This document shows positions 18,727 to 28,767 of a stretch of DNA of 64,000 nt, piece after piece. Source of the stretch: Corynebacterium freiburgense (GTDB lineage: Bacteria; Actinomycetota; Actinomycetes; Mycobacteriales; Mycobacteriaceae). The DNA lies in the NCBI RefSeq assembly GCF_030408815.1, contig NZ_CP047355.1, forward strand, positions 248,001 to 312,000. Direction: 5' to 3'. Under the pieces are notes generated by a model. The model was not told the DNA's origin, did not search any database, and saw only the letters and a program-made list of their open reading frames with translations. Position numbers and translations under genes: made by a program. Numbering within the stretch: position 1 is the stretch's first letter; each line of letters starts with the position of its first letter.

Positions 18727-19998
18727 ATGAGCGTGCTTGTAGTGGGCATGTCGCACCGGTCAGCGCCTGTCACTGTACTTGAAAAGGTGAGTTTAGACAG
18801 TGCTGCCCAAGATGCAACAGTGGCGAAGCTAATGGCGTGTCCGTCGCTGTCTGAGGCCATGATTGTATCTACCTGCAACCGGCTTGAGATTTATGTTGTG
18901 ACTACGAGCTTCAATACTGGTGTCGCGGAAGTTGTTGATGTTCTTCATGAAGTCAGCGGCGTCGATATTGATGTTTTGCGCAGCCATCTTTATGTTCGGT
19001 ATGCGGATGCTGCGGCTGAACATATGCTTGTGGTGACTTCTGGCTTGGATTCGATGGTTGTGGGGGAGCAGCAAATTATCGGTCAGGTGCGAACCTCATA
19101 CCAGCAAGCATGCACTCAGGGGAGTGCGGGGCCCTTTTTGCACTCCCTCGCGCAGTGTGCACTGCATACGGGCAAGCGAGTCCACTCAGAGACCGATATT
19201 GATGATGCTGGGGCGTCAATGGTGTCATTTGCGTTTGATGAGGCCTTAGGTGATCAAACACTTGAGGGGAAAACGGCAATGGTGCTTGGGGCGGGGGTAA
19301 TGGCGTCGCTGGCGGCAACACACCTGGGCCGTATGGGTGTAGCAAAACTCATTTTGGCAAATCGAACACGTAGTCGTGCTGAAATTCTGGCTGAGCATTC
19401 GCGAGAAGCGAACGTACCTGCGGATGTAGTGGACTTTGATCGGCGGGCTGAGGCATTGGCACACGTCGATATTGTGGTATCAGCCACGGGAGCGGACACG
19501 TTTACGGTGACTCCTGAAAATATCCCAAAGCATCGTAATTTAGTGTTGATTGATTTATCTATGCCTCGTGATATTGATGATCAGGTTGGTGAATTGCCAA
19601 ATGTGAATCTTGTGAATATTGAGCGTTTACATCGCGCGCGAAAGGAAGCAACAATGCAGACTGATGCTTTAGATATTGTGGCACAGGAATTGGATGCTTA
19701 TACGTCTGCACAGCGTGTTCGCGATGTTGTACCCGCAGTTGCCGCATTGCGCAGGCAGGCTTCTGAGCTGGTAGAACTTGAGCTAGCCCGGTTGACCCAG
19801 CGAACTCCTTTGATGAGCGAAAATGAACGGGAGGAAGTAACTCGTACAGTGCGTCGAGTGGTAGATAAATTGCTTCATACTCCTACCGTGAAAGTCAAGG
19901 AATTGGCCGCCCGTTCGGGTACTGTTTCGTATGAGTCGGCATTACAAGAACTCTTTGGTTTAGAAACAGAACCCGCAGCGAGGAAAACAAATGCTTAA
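18727..19998 (+). CDS. hemA: Glutamyl-tRNA reductase
   Basis: A 423-residue enzyme for the first committed step of tetrapyrrole synthesis: charged tRNA-Glu to glutamate-1-semialdehyde. [11 protein letters not shown], the catalytic Cys in [17 protein letters not shown] and the NADPH loop [13 protein letters not shown] are present. The ATG at 18727 follows GAAAGGTGG; the frame extending back to 18706 is less likely. Its 3' end overlaps hemC by eight bases. Confidence 0.96.
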   Translation: MSVLVVGMSHRSAPVTVLEKVSLDSAAQDATVAKLMACPSLSEAMIVSTCNRLEIYVVTTSFNTGVAEVVDVLHEVSGVDIDVLRSHLYVRYADAAAEHMLVVTSGLDSMVVGEQQIIGQVRTSYQQACTQGSAGPFLHSLAQCALHTGKRVHSETDIDDAGASMVSFAFDEALGDQTLEGKTAMVLGAGVMASLAATHLGRMGVAKLILANRTRSRAEILAEHSREANVPADVVDFDRRAEALAHVDIVVSATGADTFTVTPENIPKHRNLVLIDLSMPRDIDDQVGELPNVNLVNIERLHRARKEATMQTDALDIVAQELDAYTSAQRVRDVVPAVAALRRQASELVELELARLTQRTPLMSENEREEVTRTVRRVVDKLLHTPTVKVKELAARSGTVSYESALQELFGLETEPAARKTNA

Positions 19999-20848
19999 GA
20001 TCGGCACTCGAGGTAGCAAACTGGCACGGACGCAGGCGCGACATGTTCGTGATGCTATCCAGGCGCAAGGCTATGAATGCGAACTGACTATCGTTTCCAC
20101 ACCAGGCGATCAGTCCCATGATCCAGTAGAACGCATTGGCGTCGGTGTGTTTACTCAAGCATTGCGGGAAGCTATGGCGCGTGGCGAGTGTGATATTGCG
20201 GTACATTCCTACAAGGATTTGCCCACTGTGCCAGATTCACGATTCCAAATGGTTATTCCGCGTCGTGCTGATGCCCGCGAAGCCTTGATCGCACGCGATG
20301 ACTACACTCTGGAAACACTGCCAAACGGCGCTACCGTTGGAACCGGTGCACCACGACGTATTGCGCAATTGAAAGCGATGCGACCGGACCTCAATATTGT
20401 GCCTTTGCGGGGTAATGTGGATTCTCGAATCGCGCGGGTTGGTATAGATCTAGATGCTGTAATTCTTGCCGCCGCCGGTTTGCAGCGTATTGGGTTATTC
20501 CAAAAAGCCAGCCAACTTTTTGACCCACACGTGTTTTTGCCAGCCCCAGCGCAAGGTGCACTGGCAGTGGAAGCAAATCCGAATGCCGCCGAAGCTATCC
20601 AACATTTAGTGTGCGAAGAAGCTACTTGGCAGACCACTGCTGAGCGCGTGGTGCTAAACCGTTTGGAAGCGGGCTGTACTGCCCCTGTCGCGGCCTACGC
20701 TATTGGCACAACATTGGTTGCTGGTGTGTTTGCATTGGATGGTCGAACAAAATTAGTGGATTCTTTCACTGGCGAGGATCCTGTGGAATTAGGCCAACGA
20801 GCAGCGGCAACGCTATTGGATCGAGGTGCCGCTGAGCTGTTACGTTAG
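19991..20848 (+). CDS. hemC: Porphobilinogen deaminase (hydroxymethylbilane synthase)
   Basis: A 285-residue enzyme joining four porphobilinogens. It begins [13 protein letters not shown] and has the VHSYKDLPT segment, PRRIAQL and the cofactor cysteine in [21 protein letters not shown] lies before the ATG, inside the hemA end. It ends slightly short compared with many homologues (about 300 residues), but all motifs are present. Confidence 0.95.
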   Translation: MLKIGTRGSKLARTQARHVRDAIQAQGYECELTIVSTPGDQSHDPVERIGVGVFTQALREAMARGECDIAVHSYKDLPTVPDSRFQMVIPRRADAREALIARDDYTLETLPNGATVGTGAPRRIAQLKAMRPDLNIVPLRGNVDSRIARVGIDLDAVILAAAGLQRIGLFQKASQLFDPHVFLPAPAQGALAVEANPNAAEAIQHLVCEEATWQTTAERVVLNRLEAGCTAPVAAYAIGTTLVAGVFALDGRTKLVDSFTGEDPVELGQRAAATLLDRGAAELLR

Positions 20849-20999
20849 CTGTGTATTCGCTAACGCCGCGCTGATGATTTATCGTTGACTTACCACATGG
20901 CATGCGCCCATTTTGCAAATAGGTCCGCTTAAGGTTTTTGCAATTGGGCGCGCGTGTGCGTTTACGCTGGTGTTGGTCTCTTTTAAAGAAATGAACTGT

Positions 21000-22658
21000 A
21001 TGAGTTACGTCCCCTCGTCGGTAGGCACTGTCATTTTTGTGGGTGCTGGGCCGGGCAATCCGGATTTATTAACGGTCCGTGCCCGTGACGTGCTGGGCAA
21101 TACTGCGGTGGCCTATGTCGACCCCCAAGTTCTTCCTGGCGTGCGCAAAGTGATAGCTAGTGAATTAGAAGTCCCGATTGAGCGTTTGCGTGCTGCGGAG
21201 AAAGAATACGAGGCATTGTGCGAGCAGGCGCGGGAAGCGGGGGCGCGGAGGCGTCCGCCCCGTCCCGAAGGTCCTACAGCGGCAAATATTATTGATGTTG
21301 CTTTGGATAGTTCCGCAGAGGACATTGCTGCGGCCTTGGCGCAAGAAGTTTCCCAAGGGCATGATGTTGTTCGTGTTGTTACTGGAAATCCGCTAAATAA
21401 TGAGCGGGTGCTCGCAGAAATTAATGCTGTGGCCGATGCCGGCTTGGAATTCCAGGTGGTTCCAGGCATGTCGGTGCCTTCCACCGTGCCAGCATTTGCG
21501 GGTATTGCATTGGGCTCTACCTACACGGAGACGCATGTTTCCCAAGGTTTGGATTGGGATCGTTTGGCACAAGCCCCGCAGCCTATTGTCCTGCAGGCAG
21601 TTGCGGAGGATCTGAAAACTATTGCTGGCGAGCTGAAAACGCGTGGTTTAGCAACGAATTTGCCGGTGTCTGTAACTGTCAATGGCACAACTCGTTTACA
21701 ACGCACCTATGACACAACTTTGGGTACTTTAGGCAAGCTCAATGGTGATATGCCCGGCACGCTCGTAGTGACTCTTGGTAAAGGCGTGGATGATCGCACG
21801 AAGTATTCATGGTGGGAGAATCGCGCGCTTTATGGCTGGCGAGTATTGGTGCCCCGTGCCAAAGAGCAGGCCGGACCCATGAGTGCACGATTAGCCTCGC
21901 ATGGTGCCATTCCGCAAGAGGTACCTACTATTTCTGTGGAACCACCACGAAACCCTGCACAAATGGAACGTGCTGTTAAAGGCATTGTTGAGGGGCGCTA
22001 TCAGTGGGTGGCCTTAACTAGCGTTAATGCAGTCAATGCATTGTGGGAGAAAATCACTGAATTTGGTCTTGATGCGCGCGCATTTGCGGGGGTACGTATT
22101 GCGGCGGTGGGGGAGAAGACGGCTGCCGCAATTCGGGAGTTGGGCATTTCTCCTGAGTTATTGCCTGATCGTACTGAGCAAAATGCTCGTGGGCTGGTTG
22201 CGGTATTCCCAGAGTTTGATTCGGAATTGGATCCGGTGAGCCGGGTGCTACTGCCACGTGCGGATATTGCAACTGATGTATTGGTGGATGGGCTGACGGA
22301 TTTAGGTTGGGAGGTTGATGACGTTACGGCGTATCGTACGGTTCGGGCGGCTCCTCCAAGTGCCGAAGTGCGCGACATGATTAAGTCTGGCGGCTTTGAT
22401 GCTGTGTGCTTTACTTCAGCTTCTACTGTGAAAAATCTGGTGGGGATTGCAGGAAAGCCACATCAGCGTACGATTATTGCTTGTATTGGACCTATGGCAG
22501 CGGCAGCTGCTCGTGAGGCTGGCCTCCGCGTTGATGTACAACCCGAAGAAGCCAGTGTTGCTGCGCTTGTCGACGCCTTGGCCGCCCATGTTGCAAGTTT
22601 GCGTGCGGCAGGTCAATTACCACCACCACGGAAGAAGCGTCGTAAAAGGAGTAGCTAA
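21000..22658 (+). CDS. hemD: Uroporphyrinogen-III synthase with N-terminal SUMT-like domain
   Basis: About 552 residues. Residues 1-260 resemble uroporphyrinogen-III methyltransferase (FVGAGPGNPDLLTVRA, then VVPGMSVPSTVPAFAG). The typical GDPFVFGRGG loop is replaced by TGNPLNNER, and a basic/proline insert (ARRRPPRPEG) is present, so methylation is doubtful. Residues 270-540 are HemD, which cyclises hydroxymethylbilane with ring inversion (VALTSVNAV, AVGEKTA, FTSASTV). The tail is basic. I chose ATG 21000; an in-frame ATG lies at 20991 and the open frame reaches 20913. It abuts hemB (TAA then ATG). Confidence 0.92.
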   Translation: MSYVPSSVGTVIFVGAGPGNPDLLTVRARDVLGNTAVAYVDPQVLPGVRKVIASELEVPIERLRAAEKEYEALCEQAREAGARRRPPRPEGPTAANIIDVALDSSAEDIAAALAQEVSQGHDVVRVVTGNPLNNERVLAEINAVADAGLEFQVVPGMSVPSTVPAFAGIALGSTYTETHVSQGLDWDRLAQAPQPIVLQAVAEDLKTIAGELKTRGLATNLPVSVTVNGTTRLQRTYDTTLGTLGKLNGDMPGTLVVTLGKGVDDRTKYSWWENRALYGWRVLVPRAKEQAGPMSARLASHGAIPQEVPTISVEPPRNPAQMERAVKGIVEGRYQWVALTSVNAVNALWEKITEFGLDARAFAGVRIAAVGEKTAAAIRELGISPELLPDRTEQNARGLVAVFPEFDSELDPVSRVLLPRADIATDVLVDGLTDLGWEVDDVTAYRTVRAAPPSAEVRDMIKSGGFDAVCFTSASTVKNLVGIAGKPHQRTIIACIGPMAAAAAREAGLRVDVQPEEASVAALVDALAAHVASLRAAGQLPPPRKKRRKRSS

Positions 22659-23633
22659 ATGATCCGTCGTCCACGGCGTTTGCGGAATTATGAGGCGATG
22701 CGTGAGTTAGTATCCGAAACAACGCTGCGCCCTGCGGATTTAATTCTTCCGCTCTTTATTGCGGAAGGTATTACCCGCCCCCGAGAAGTTCCTTCGATGC
22801 CGGGGGTGTATCAGCATACGTTTGATTCACTAAAGCGGGTTGCTTATGAGGCGTTAGATGCCGGTATTCGGTGTGTAGATCTTTTTGGGGTTCCACGGGT
22901 CAAGGATGCTGTAGGTTCGGGATCTTGGGATCCAAAGGGCATTTTAAACCGAGGTATTGCGTCATTGCGGGAAGAATTTGGCAATGACCTTATGATTATG
23001 GCGGATACCTGCTTGGATGAATTTACTGACCATGGTCACTGCGGCGTTGTAGATACTGATAACTTTGGCGCCCAGATCGTCGATAATGATGCAACTTTGC
23101 CTTACTATCAGCAGATGGCTGTGGCACAAGCCCAAGCTGGGGCACATATTGTCAGCCCCTCCGGCATGATGGACGGCCAGGTCCTAGCTATTCGGGAGGC
23201 GCTTGATACCGCTGGTTTCTCCGAAGTAGCTATTATGGCGTATTCAGCGAAGTATGCCTCCGCGTTTTTCGGACCATTCCGGGATGCGGTCGGTTCTTCA
23301 TTGGTCGGTGATCGCCGTACATATCAGCAAGATCCGGCGAATTTTAAAGAATCCTTATTAGAAGTTGATCTGGATATTGAGCAAGGTGCGGATTTTGTTA
23401 TGGTCAAACCGGCAATGCCTTATCTCGACGTATTAAAAGCTATTGCAGAGCGTGTGACCGTCCCAGTTGCCGCATATCAAGTGTCTGGTGAGTACGCAAT
23501 GATCGAAGCCGCAGGACGTAATGGCTGGATCGATCGTGATGCCGCCATGATGGAATCGGTGCTCGGGATTAAGCGAGCAGGTGCGGATCAGATTCTTACA
23601 TACTTCGCCACAGATATTGCCCGTAAACTTTAG
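22659..23633 (+). CDS. hemB: Delta-aminolevulinic acid dehydratase (porphobilinogen synthase)
   Basis: A 324-residue enzyme that condenses two 5-aminolevulinates. RPRRLR at the start, DTCLDEFTDHGHCG (metal site without the three-cysteine zinc cluster) and the Schiff-base lysines in MAYSAKYAS and MVKPAMPYLD are visible. The metal site suggests a Mg-type enzyme. The start codon follows the hemD stop directly. Confidence 0.96.
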   Translation: MIRRPRRLRNYEAMRELVSETTLRPADLILPLFIAEGITRPREVPSMPGVYQHTFDSLKRVAYEALDAGIRCVDLFGVPRVKDAVGSGSWDPKGILNRGIASLREEFGNDLMIMADTCLDEFTDHGHCGVVDTDNFGAQIVDNDATLPYYQQMAVAQAQAGAHIVSPSGMMDGQVLAIREALDTAGFSEVAIMAYSAKYASAFFGPFRDAVGSSLVGDRRTYQQDPANFKESLLEVDLDIEQGADFVMVKPAMPYLDVLKAIAERVTVPVAAYQVSGEYAMIEAAGRNGWIDRDAAMMESVLGIKRAGADQILTYFATDIARKL

Positions 23634-23640
23634 GGGAACC

Positions 23641-24141
23641 ATGGCTAAAGAAAAACCCGAATCTATTCTTTTAGCGTCTCATCTCTGGCTTTGGGTTGTG
23701 GTGTTAGAAATTGCGCATCAGATCTTGAGTATTGTTATGGGTTTTCTCACGCCAGAGATTTGGCGGAAGCAAGTTGAAGATCAGATTGTTTCACAGCAAC
23801 CAAACTTTACTGATGCCCACATTAATGTCACTACCTACACTTTGATCGCTATTCCGGGTGTCCTTGCCATTGGGATTATGTGCGTGGTGTTATGGATGTC
23901 CTTGGTGTTGAGTCGGGGTGGCCAATATGCAGGTTTTGCCCGAAGAACACTGCTGTTTTTCGGCGTTTACTTGGGTATTCGTTTGATTATTGTATTCGTA
24001 CCATTGGGACTTGCCCTACCTGATGCGCTTGTTATTCTTGATGGCTGCGTCCAGATTGTGGTGAGCGTGTGCGCAATTATGGCGGTATATCTTGTGACAC
24101 GCCCTGAGTCCCTTATGTGGACTGGGGAACAGCATGGTTGA
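23641..24141 (+). CDS. Four-helix membrane protein of unknown function
   Basis: A 166-residue protein with four hydrophobic segments (around residues 11-35, 62-85, 100-125 and 130-155). The ATG at 23641 follows AGGGGAAC and starts seven bases after the hemB stop; the open frame reaching 23581 overlaps hemB and is not used. It overlaps the P-type ATPase-like gene by eight bases, so the two are probably co-translated. No enzymatic motif is visible. Confidence 0.85.
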   Translation: MAKEKPESILLASHLWLWVVVLEIAHQILSIVMGFLTPEIWRKQVEDQIVSQQPNFTDAHINVTTYTLIAIPGVLAIGIMCVVLWMSLVLSRGGQYAGFARRTLLFFGVYLGIRLIIVFVPLGLALPDALVILDGCVQIVVSVCAIMAVYLVTRPESLMWTGEQHG

Positions 24142-26578
24142 TACACATGAATTGCAAAGCTCCGCCGAGCGTACTGCTATTGCCATTGATGAAGCTAAAG
24201 CGGCTGCGCGCAAGGCGGGTTTAGATAGCAGCTACATTAGTACAAAAGGTCCGCTTACAACCTTTGCTTTAGAGCTTGAGGGTTTAAAGTCGGTGCTGCA
24301 TGTTCGGGAAATTGAGCAAGCTCTTCGTGATATTGATGGTGTTCTAGTCACAATTATTTACCCCTCGAATACTGTCTGGATTTCCGCTCCGGATTCCCTT
24401 CAGCCCAGCCAAATTGTCGAGGTCCTCGCCGAACATGGCGTGTCTGCTGAGCTTACGCAGTCTTCATTGCATCGGCGTGCGCAACGCCTGGAGGTTCGTC
24501 GTTCTTCGCAACGTCACCGCCATGTTGAGGAAGAACGCAAAGAACAGCGCAGAGTCCGTGAAGATGATACGGACGTGCTTTTTACCGCCCGGGGCCTGAT
24601 CACAAAAACCAGGCTTGTTGTCAGCTCAGTACTATCCTTGCCGGTGCTCCTTATGAGCTTTTTTGCCAGCTTCCAATTTGATTACTGGCAGTGGGCGTGC
24701 CTTTTCCTTGCCACTCCGGTGGTCACATGGGGAGCTTGGCCATTTCACCGTGCCATGGCTGCGGGATTAAGGCGTGGCATGTCCGCTTTGGATTCTGCAA
24801 GTTCGGTGGCTATTACCGCAGCATATATTTGGTCCGCCATAATGCTGGTATGGACGCGCGCAGGCAATATTGGGTATCACGCCACCAGCCAATGGTTCGC
24901 GATTGACCACAATATTATTTCCGATGGTGAATTGTTTTTCGACGTCGCGTGCGGCATCACCATGTTGTTGCTTTTAGGCAGAGTGCTTGGCCGACGCACT
25001 AGGGCCAGTCTTCTCGACGCCACGAAGCTCGGCGACCTAGGCAATGTCACGGTGGTCCGCAAAGACCCTCGAACTGCTAAACCGATGAAACACACGATCC
25101 CGGTTCAAGAAATCCGGGTTGGTGACGACATCATTATCCCCACAAATGGCGTAATACCTTCCGATGGCCAAGTTATTGGTGGCGCCGCCGATGTGGAACA
25201 AGGGGTTATTGGCGGCGGGAATTGTAAAGTCAAGGTAAATTCCCAGGTATATGCTGGCTCGATAAACCGTGGTGGTCCCCTAAAAATCCGTGTCCAACGC
25301 GCCGGTTCTCGAACTCGCCACGCCGCGATCCGCCGCTGGATTCTTGAATCCAGTAAATACCAAAACCGCTCCGCACAACTAGCCACCCGAAGCGCCTCCC
25401 TTCTCGTCCCGTGGGCACTCACTGCAGCGCTCGTCGACTTCGGACTTTGGTGGCTTATTGGCGGGAATATCAGCGCAGCTTTTGCCACCGCACTAGCAAT
25501 CCTCGCGTGCGTCGCTCCTGTTGCACTTGCCCTGTCAACTTCCTTGGCTATGCGCTTTGGCATTGAATCCGCCGCCCGCAAAGGCATCCTTATTCGCAGC
25601 GCCGAAAAACTCCGCGAAATCGACGATGTAACCACAATGATTTTCAACCGGGTTGGCACTCTTTCCCAAGGTGAAATGAAAGTGGAAACGGTTACCGCTG
25701 CAGTCGGAGAAAACCCCGAACTCGTATTACGCGTCGCCGGAGCCCTGGCCATTGAAAGCGACCACCCCTCCTCCCGCGCCCTTGTTCGCGCAGCCCGCGA
25801 AGCCCGAGACGCAGGAACTGGTGGAGACATCCCCCACTGGATTGAAGTCACCCACCTCAATGTCACCGAAGACGGCAATTTCACTGGCATGGTCGAAATC
25901 CCAGCTGGTAACGAACTTCGCGCCTGCAATGCTGAACTTTGGCGCCCCCGAGATCTTTCCGACCTTAATGGTCGGCTTGCCAATGCTGCTGTATCCGGTG
26001 GCACACCTCTTGTAGTCAGTTGGCGTGGTAAACCCCGAGGTGTAATCACTCTCCAAGACAAAGTAAAAGACGATGCAGTTGACGCAATCCAGTCCCTTGA
26101 AGCCATGGGGTTGGATACCGTAATGCTTACCCGAGATACCTATCCAGTAGCCAGGCGCTTCGCCGATCACTTAGGAATCTCCAACGTCCTCGCAGGAATT
26201 GGACCCACACGAAAAGAAGCAACAGTCCGCAGCGTCCATGCCCGAGGGGCAACTGTTGCACTGGTCGGCGACTCCTCAGTATTGTCCAGCCTCCGTGTTG
26301 CCGATGTAGGCGTACTCATCGGCGAAGACTCCCTCGACTTCCCGGAAGCTGACGTAGTGCTCCTCCGAGATGACGTCAACGCAGTAGTAGATATGGTGTC
26401 TATCGCCCGGAAAGTCTCGCGGCTTGCCGACCAAAACATCCTCCTTGCCTGGATTTACAATGGTGTCGCCATGGTCCTTTCCGCCCTTGGTGTGGTGCAC
26501 CCAATGGCGGCCACAATCATGATGATCGGATCTTCGCTCCTCATTGAATACCGCTCAAACCGTGCCCGAAGCTTCTGA
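24134..26578 (+). CDS. Degenerate P1B-type ATPase (probable pseudo-transporter)
   Basis: An 814-residue protein with the layout of a heavy-metal P-type ATPase: an HMA-like N-terminal region without CxxC, about eight membrane helices, and actuator, phosphorylation and nucleotide-binding regions. Nearly every catalytic hallmark is replaced. The DKTGTLT motif reads NRVGTLS with Asn505 instead of the phosphorylated Asp, the TGES loop reads IGGGN, the CPC membrane motif reads CVAPVA, and GDGxND reads VGDSS. Only the HP motif (ESDHPSSRA) remains. It cannot form the aspartyl phosphate by the known mechanism. The frame is intact. It is usually called CtpA-like; context (hemB before, hemE after) suggests a haem- or metal-linked role. 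Confidence 0.88.
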   Translation: MVDTHELQSSAERTAIAIDEAKAAARKAGLDSSYISTKGPLTTFALELEGLKSVLHVREIEQALRDIDGVLVTIIYPSNTVWISAPDSLQPSQIVEVLAEHGVSAELTQSSLHRRAQRLEVRRSSQRHRHVEEERKEQRRVREDDTDVLFTARGLITKTRLVVSSVLSLPVLLMSFFASFQFDYWQWACLFLATPVVTWGAWPFHRAMAAGLRRGMSALDSASSVAITAAYIWSAIMLVWTRAGNIGYHATSQWFAIDHNIISDGELFFDVACGITMLLLLGRVLGRRTRASLLDATKLGDLGNVTVVRKDPRTAKPMKHTIPVQEIRVGDDIIIPTNGVIPSDGQVIGGAADVEQGVIGGGNCKVKVNSQVYAGSINRGGPLKIRVQRAGSRTRHAAIRRWILESSKYQNRSAQLATRSASLLVPWALTAALVDFGLWWLIGGNISAAFATALAILACVAPVALALSTSLAMRFGIESAARKGILIRSAEKLREIDDVTTMIFNRVGTLSQGEMKVETVTAAVGENPELVLRVAGALAIESDHPSSRALVRAAREARDAGTGGDIPHWIEVTHLNVTEDGNFTGMVEIPAGNELRACNAELWRPRDLSDLNGRLANAAVSGGTPLVVSWRGKPRGVITLQDKVKDDAVDAIQSLEAMGLDTVMLTRDTYPVARRFADHLGISNVLAGIGPTRKEATVRSVHARGATVALVGDSSVLSSLRVADVGVLIGEDSLDFPEADVVLLRDDVNAVVDMVSIARKVSRLADQNILLAWIYNGVAMVLSALGVVHPMAATIMMIGSSLLIEYRSNRARSF

Positions 26579-26842
26579 CTGAACCAGGATTTTCTTCACC
26601 CCATACTTACCGTGAACCCTATTCCCACTCGGAGTAACAAGCTTTCTTGGTTCTCGATGGCTTTGTGGCCGGTGGTTTGGTTGTGTGCTTGTGGTTTTAT
26701 TGTGCGCGTCCGATGACCTGGGATTTGATTAGGGCTGAGTGGTCTTTTTGGAGGCTGGTTGGTCTGGTTGGGGCTGCCGGCCGAGAGGCGCTCTGTCTTT
26801 TGGGGTACTGGCCGGTCCTTCTTGGGTGCTGGTTGGGCGTGT

Positions 26843-27033
26843 TGTCACAGATTCCATTTTTTCGGCGGATTTTATGGAATTTGTGACACGATAGGTAGGG
26901 ATCCTGTCACAGATTCCATTTTTTTCTTCGTTTTTATGGAATCTGCGACAAACCCCAGGTCAACGATTGTGTACAATATGGGCTGTTGTCACAAATCCCA
27001 CTGGAACGGGCTTGTTTTATGGAATCTGTGACA
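26843..27033. repeat. Three consecutive hairpins sharing one 15-bp inverted-repeat arm
   Basis: The arm TGTCACAGATTCCAT occurs at 26843 and 26905 and, diverged, at 26987. Each is matched by a near-complement ATGGAATCTGTGACA ending at 26888, 26950 and 27033. Loops are 16-17 bases and rich in T. The changes between copies partly keep base pairing (one G-T). There is no U-tract, so these are not ordinary terminators. Confidence 0.85.
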
Positions 27034-27228
27034 CTCCGGATGAAAACATCACTAGTTCAATAGGGTGGGCCTATCAAACGCCCCGAAAACCAGCCAACGC
27101 GCCCGAATATCAGGCAGATCTAACCCACCCCACCACCCAATAAAGGCAGATTTCACATCACCCACAACTCATCGCCACGTTTCCCCAGCTCACACCCCAA
27201 GACCAAAAGCCCACAACACAAATCTGGC

Positions 27229-27291
27229 TTTCCCAGGCCCGGCTAGGCCTTTCCCAGGCCCGGCTAGGCCTTTCCCAGGCCCAGCTAGGCC
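27229..27291. repeat. 21-bp tandem repeat, three copies
   Basis: The unit TTTCCCAGGCCCGGCTAGGC plus C occurs at 27229, 27250 and 27271. The third copy has one G-to-A change. It is likely a polymorphic minisatellite. Confidence 0.9.
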
Positions 27292-27645
27292 CCTAGTCCT
27301 GCTCCAGACCTTCCCGTCCCTCAAGCTCTTTCAACTTCCAACCTCCAACCCCCCAAACCTCATAACTTTGTGTCACTTCGTCCGAGAATTCGGTTTTCTG
27401 TCCATTGCAATATTCCGCACCCGAATTTTATGTCCTTGGTTGGAAATTTAAGTAGCGTATTTGGGTCATGCCCTCGTATCGGGTGAACGTTCGTTCCGTT
27501 ATTGGACTGAACTGTTGGTTACCCCACATTGTCCCACCCGCTCAATATGTCAAACTTTAGTTTGAGCTGGTCATGGTAGGAACGTTTGCAGTATTAGGGT
27601 CGGCTTGCTTTGCTGAACATTTGTATTTAGGGCATGATTTACCGC

Positions 27646-28764
27646 ATGACCAGCGCTTCTCATAGTTCACGACGCTCGTTGTCTCAGGCACCTTTCCTTG
27701 ATGCGATCGCCGGCCGCACTCCGACCAGAACTCCAGTTTGGTTTATGCGGCAGGCTGGTCGGTCATTGCCCGAATACCGCAGGGTCCGTGAAGGAATCCC
27801 AATGCTGGATTCTTGCTTTATGCCCGAATTGTTGGCAGAGATTACGCTGCAGCCAGTCCGCCGCCATGATGTAGATGCTGCGATTCTCTTTTCGGATATT
27901 GTGGTGCCATTAAAAGCAGCTGGTGTGGATGTGGAGATTGTTCCAGGCCGCGGCCCTGTTGTGGCAAATCCCATTCGTAGTTTCGCGGATGTTGGTGCTT
28001 TGCCAATTCTGGATCATGAAGTCAGCGAAGTTGCTGAAGGTATTGGTCTTATCTTGGGGGAATTATCAAACACTCAGGCGCTGATTGGCTTTGCGGGTGC
28101 TCCTTTTACATTGGCAAGTTATTTAGTGGAGGGTGGCCCCAGCAAGAATCATGAGATTACCAAGTCGATGATGCATGCTGAACCGAAGGCATGGCATGCG
28201 CTTATGGAGCGTTTGGTTCCAACGATTACTCGGTTCCTTCAGACTCAGATCACAGCTGGGATTGACGCCTGGCAGTTGTTTGATTCCTGGGCAGGGTTCC
28301 TTTCGGAGAGGGATTATCGCGAATTTGTCCTTCCATACTCTGCGCAAATTTTCGAGGCAGCAAAAGAAGCCTCCACCAACCACACCAGTTCCGCGTCGAT
28401 TCCAAGTATTCATTTTGGCGTTGGCACTGGTGAGCTCTTGGGTGCTATGGCTGAGGCTGGTCCTGATGTGATTGGTGTGGATTGGCGTGTGCCTTTGGAT
28501 GTGGCTGCGGAGCGTGTAGCTGGTGTGGTTGGCCCATTGGTGTTGCAGGGGAATTTGGATCCTGCATTGTTGTTTACCAACCGTGGTGTTATTGCAAGAG
28601 AGGTGCAGAGGATTCTGGGGGAGGCTTCGCGGGCGATTGCTGGCGGCTTTGCTTCGGGGCATATTTTTAATTTGGGGCATGGTGTTCTTCCGAATACTGA
28701 CCCGCAGGCTATTACGGACGCTGTTTCGATTATTCATTCGTCCTTTATTAATTCTGAGGAGTAA
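27646..28764 (+). CDS. hemE: Uroporphyrinogen decarboxylase
   Basis: About 372 residues from ATG 27646 (ATG 27634 adds four). It decarboxylates uroporphyrinogen III to coproporphyrinogen III. PVWFMRQAGRSLPEYR (arginine-rich substrate loop), ILFSDIVVP, IGFAGAPFTLASYLVEGG and the C-terminal FNLGHGVLPNTDP are diagnostic. It is the first gene of a long run to ccsA. Confidence 0.96.
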   Translation: MTSASHSSRRSLSQAPFLDAIAGRTPTRTPVWFMRQAGRSLPEYRRVREGIPMLDSCFMPELLAEITLQPVRRHDVDAAILFSDIVVPLKAAGVDVEIVPGRGPVVANPIRSFADVGALPILDHEVSEVAEGIGLILGELSNTQALIGFAGAPFTLASYLVEGGPSKNHEITKSMMHAEPKAWHALMERLVPTITRFLQTQITAGIDAWQLFDSWAGFLSERDYREFVLPYSAQIFEAAKEASTNHTSSASIPSIHFGVGTGELLGAMAEAGPDVIGVDWRVPLDVAAERVAGVVGPLVLQGNLDPALLFTNRGVIAREVQRILGEASRAIAGGFASGHIFNLGHGVLPNTDPQAITDAVSIIHSSFINSEE

Positions 28765-28767
28765 GTC

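Larger units (their letters stand above)
26579..27645. other. 1.07 kb non-coding spacer with several repeat families
   Basis: This lies between the P-type ATPase-like gene and hemE. It contains three tandem hairpins (26843-27033), two copies of a GGCAGAT motif (27111 and 27144) and a 21-bp tandem repeat (27229-27291). Open frames such as 27065-27451 are made of these repeats and show no family features. The last 150 bases should contain the hemE promoter. Confidence 0.7.

Noticed and set aside
25105..26106. 333-codon minus-strand frame
   Set aside because: It is antisense to the P-type ATPase-like gene, whose frame shows clear family homology; composition effect.
27229..27291. Possible CRISPR array
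   Set aside because: Units are directly adjacent with no spacers, only three copies, and no cas genes in the window.
27065..27451. 128-codon plus-strand frame
   Set aside because: Its sequence is driven by the 21-bp repeat (FPGPARP units), has no ribosome site or family signature, and lies among repeats.
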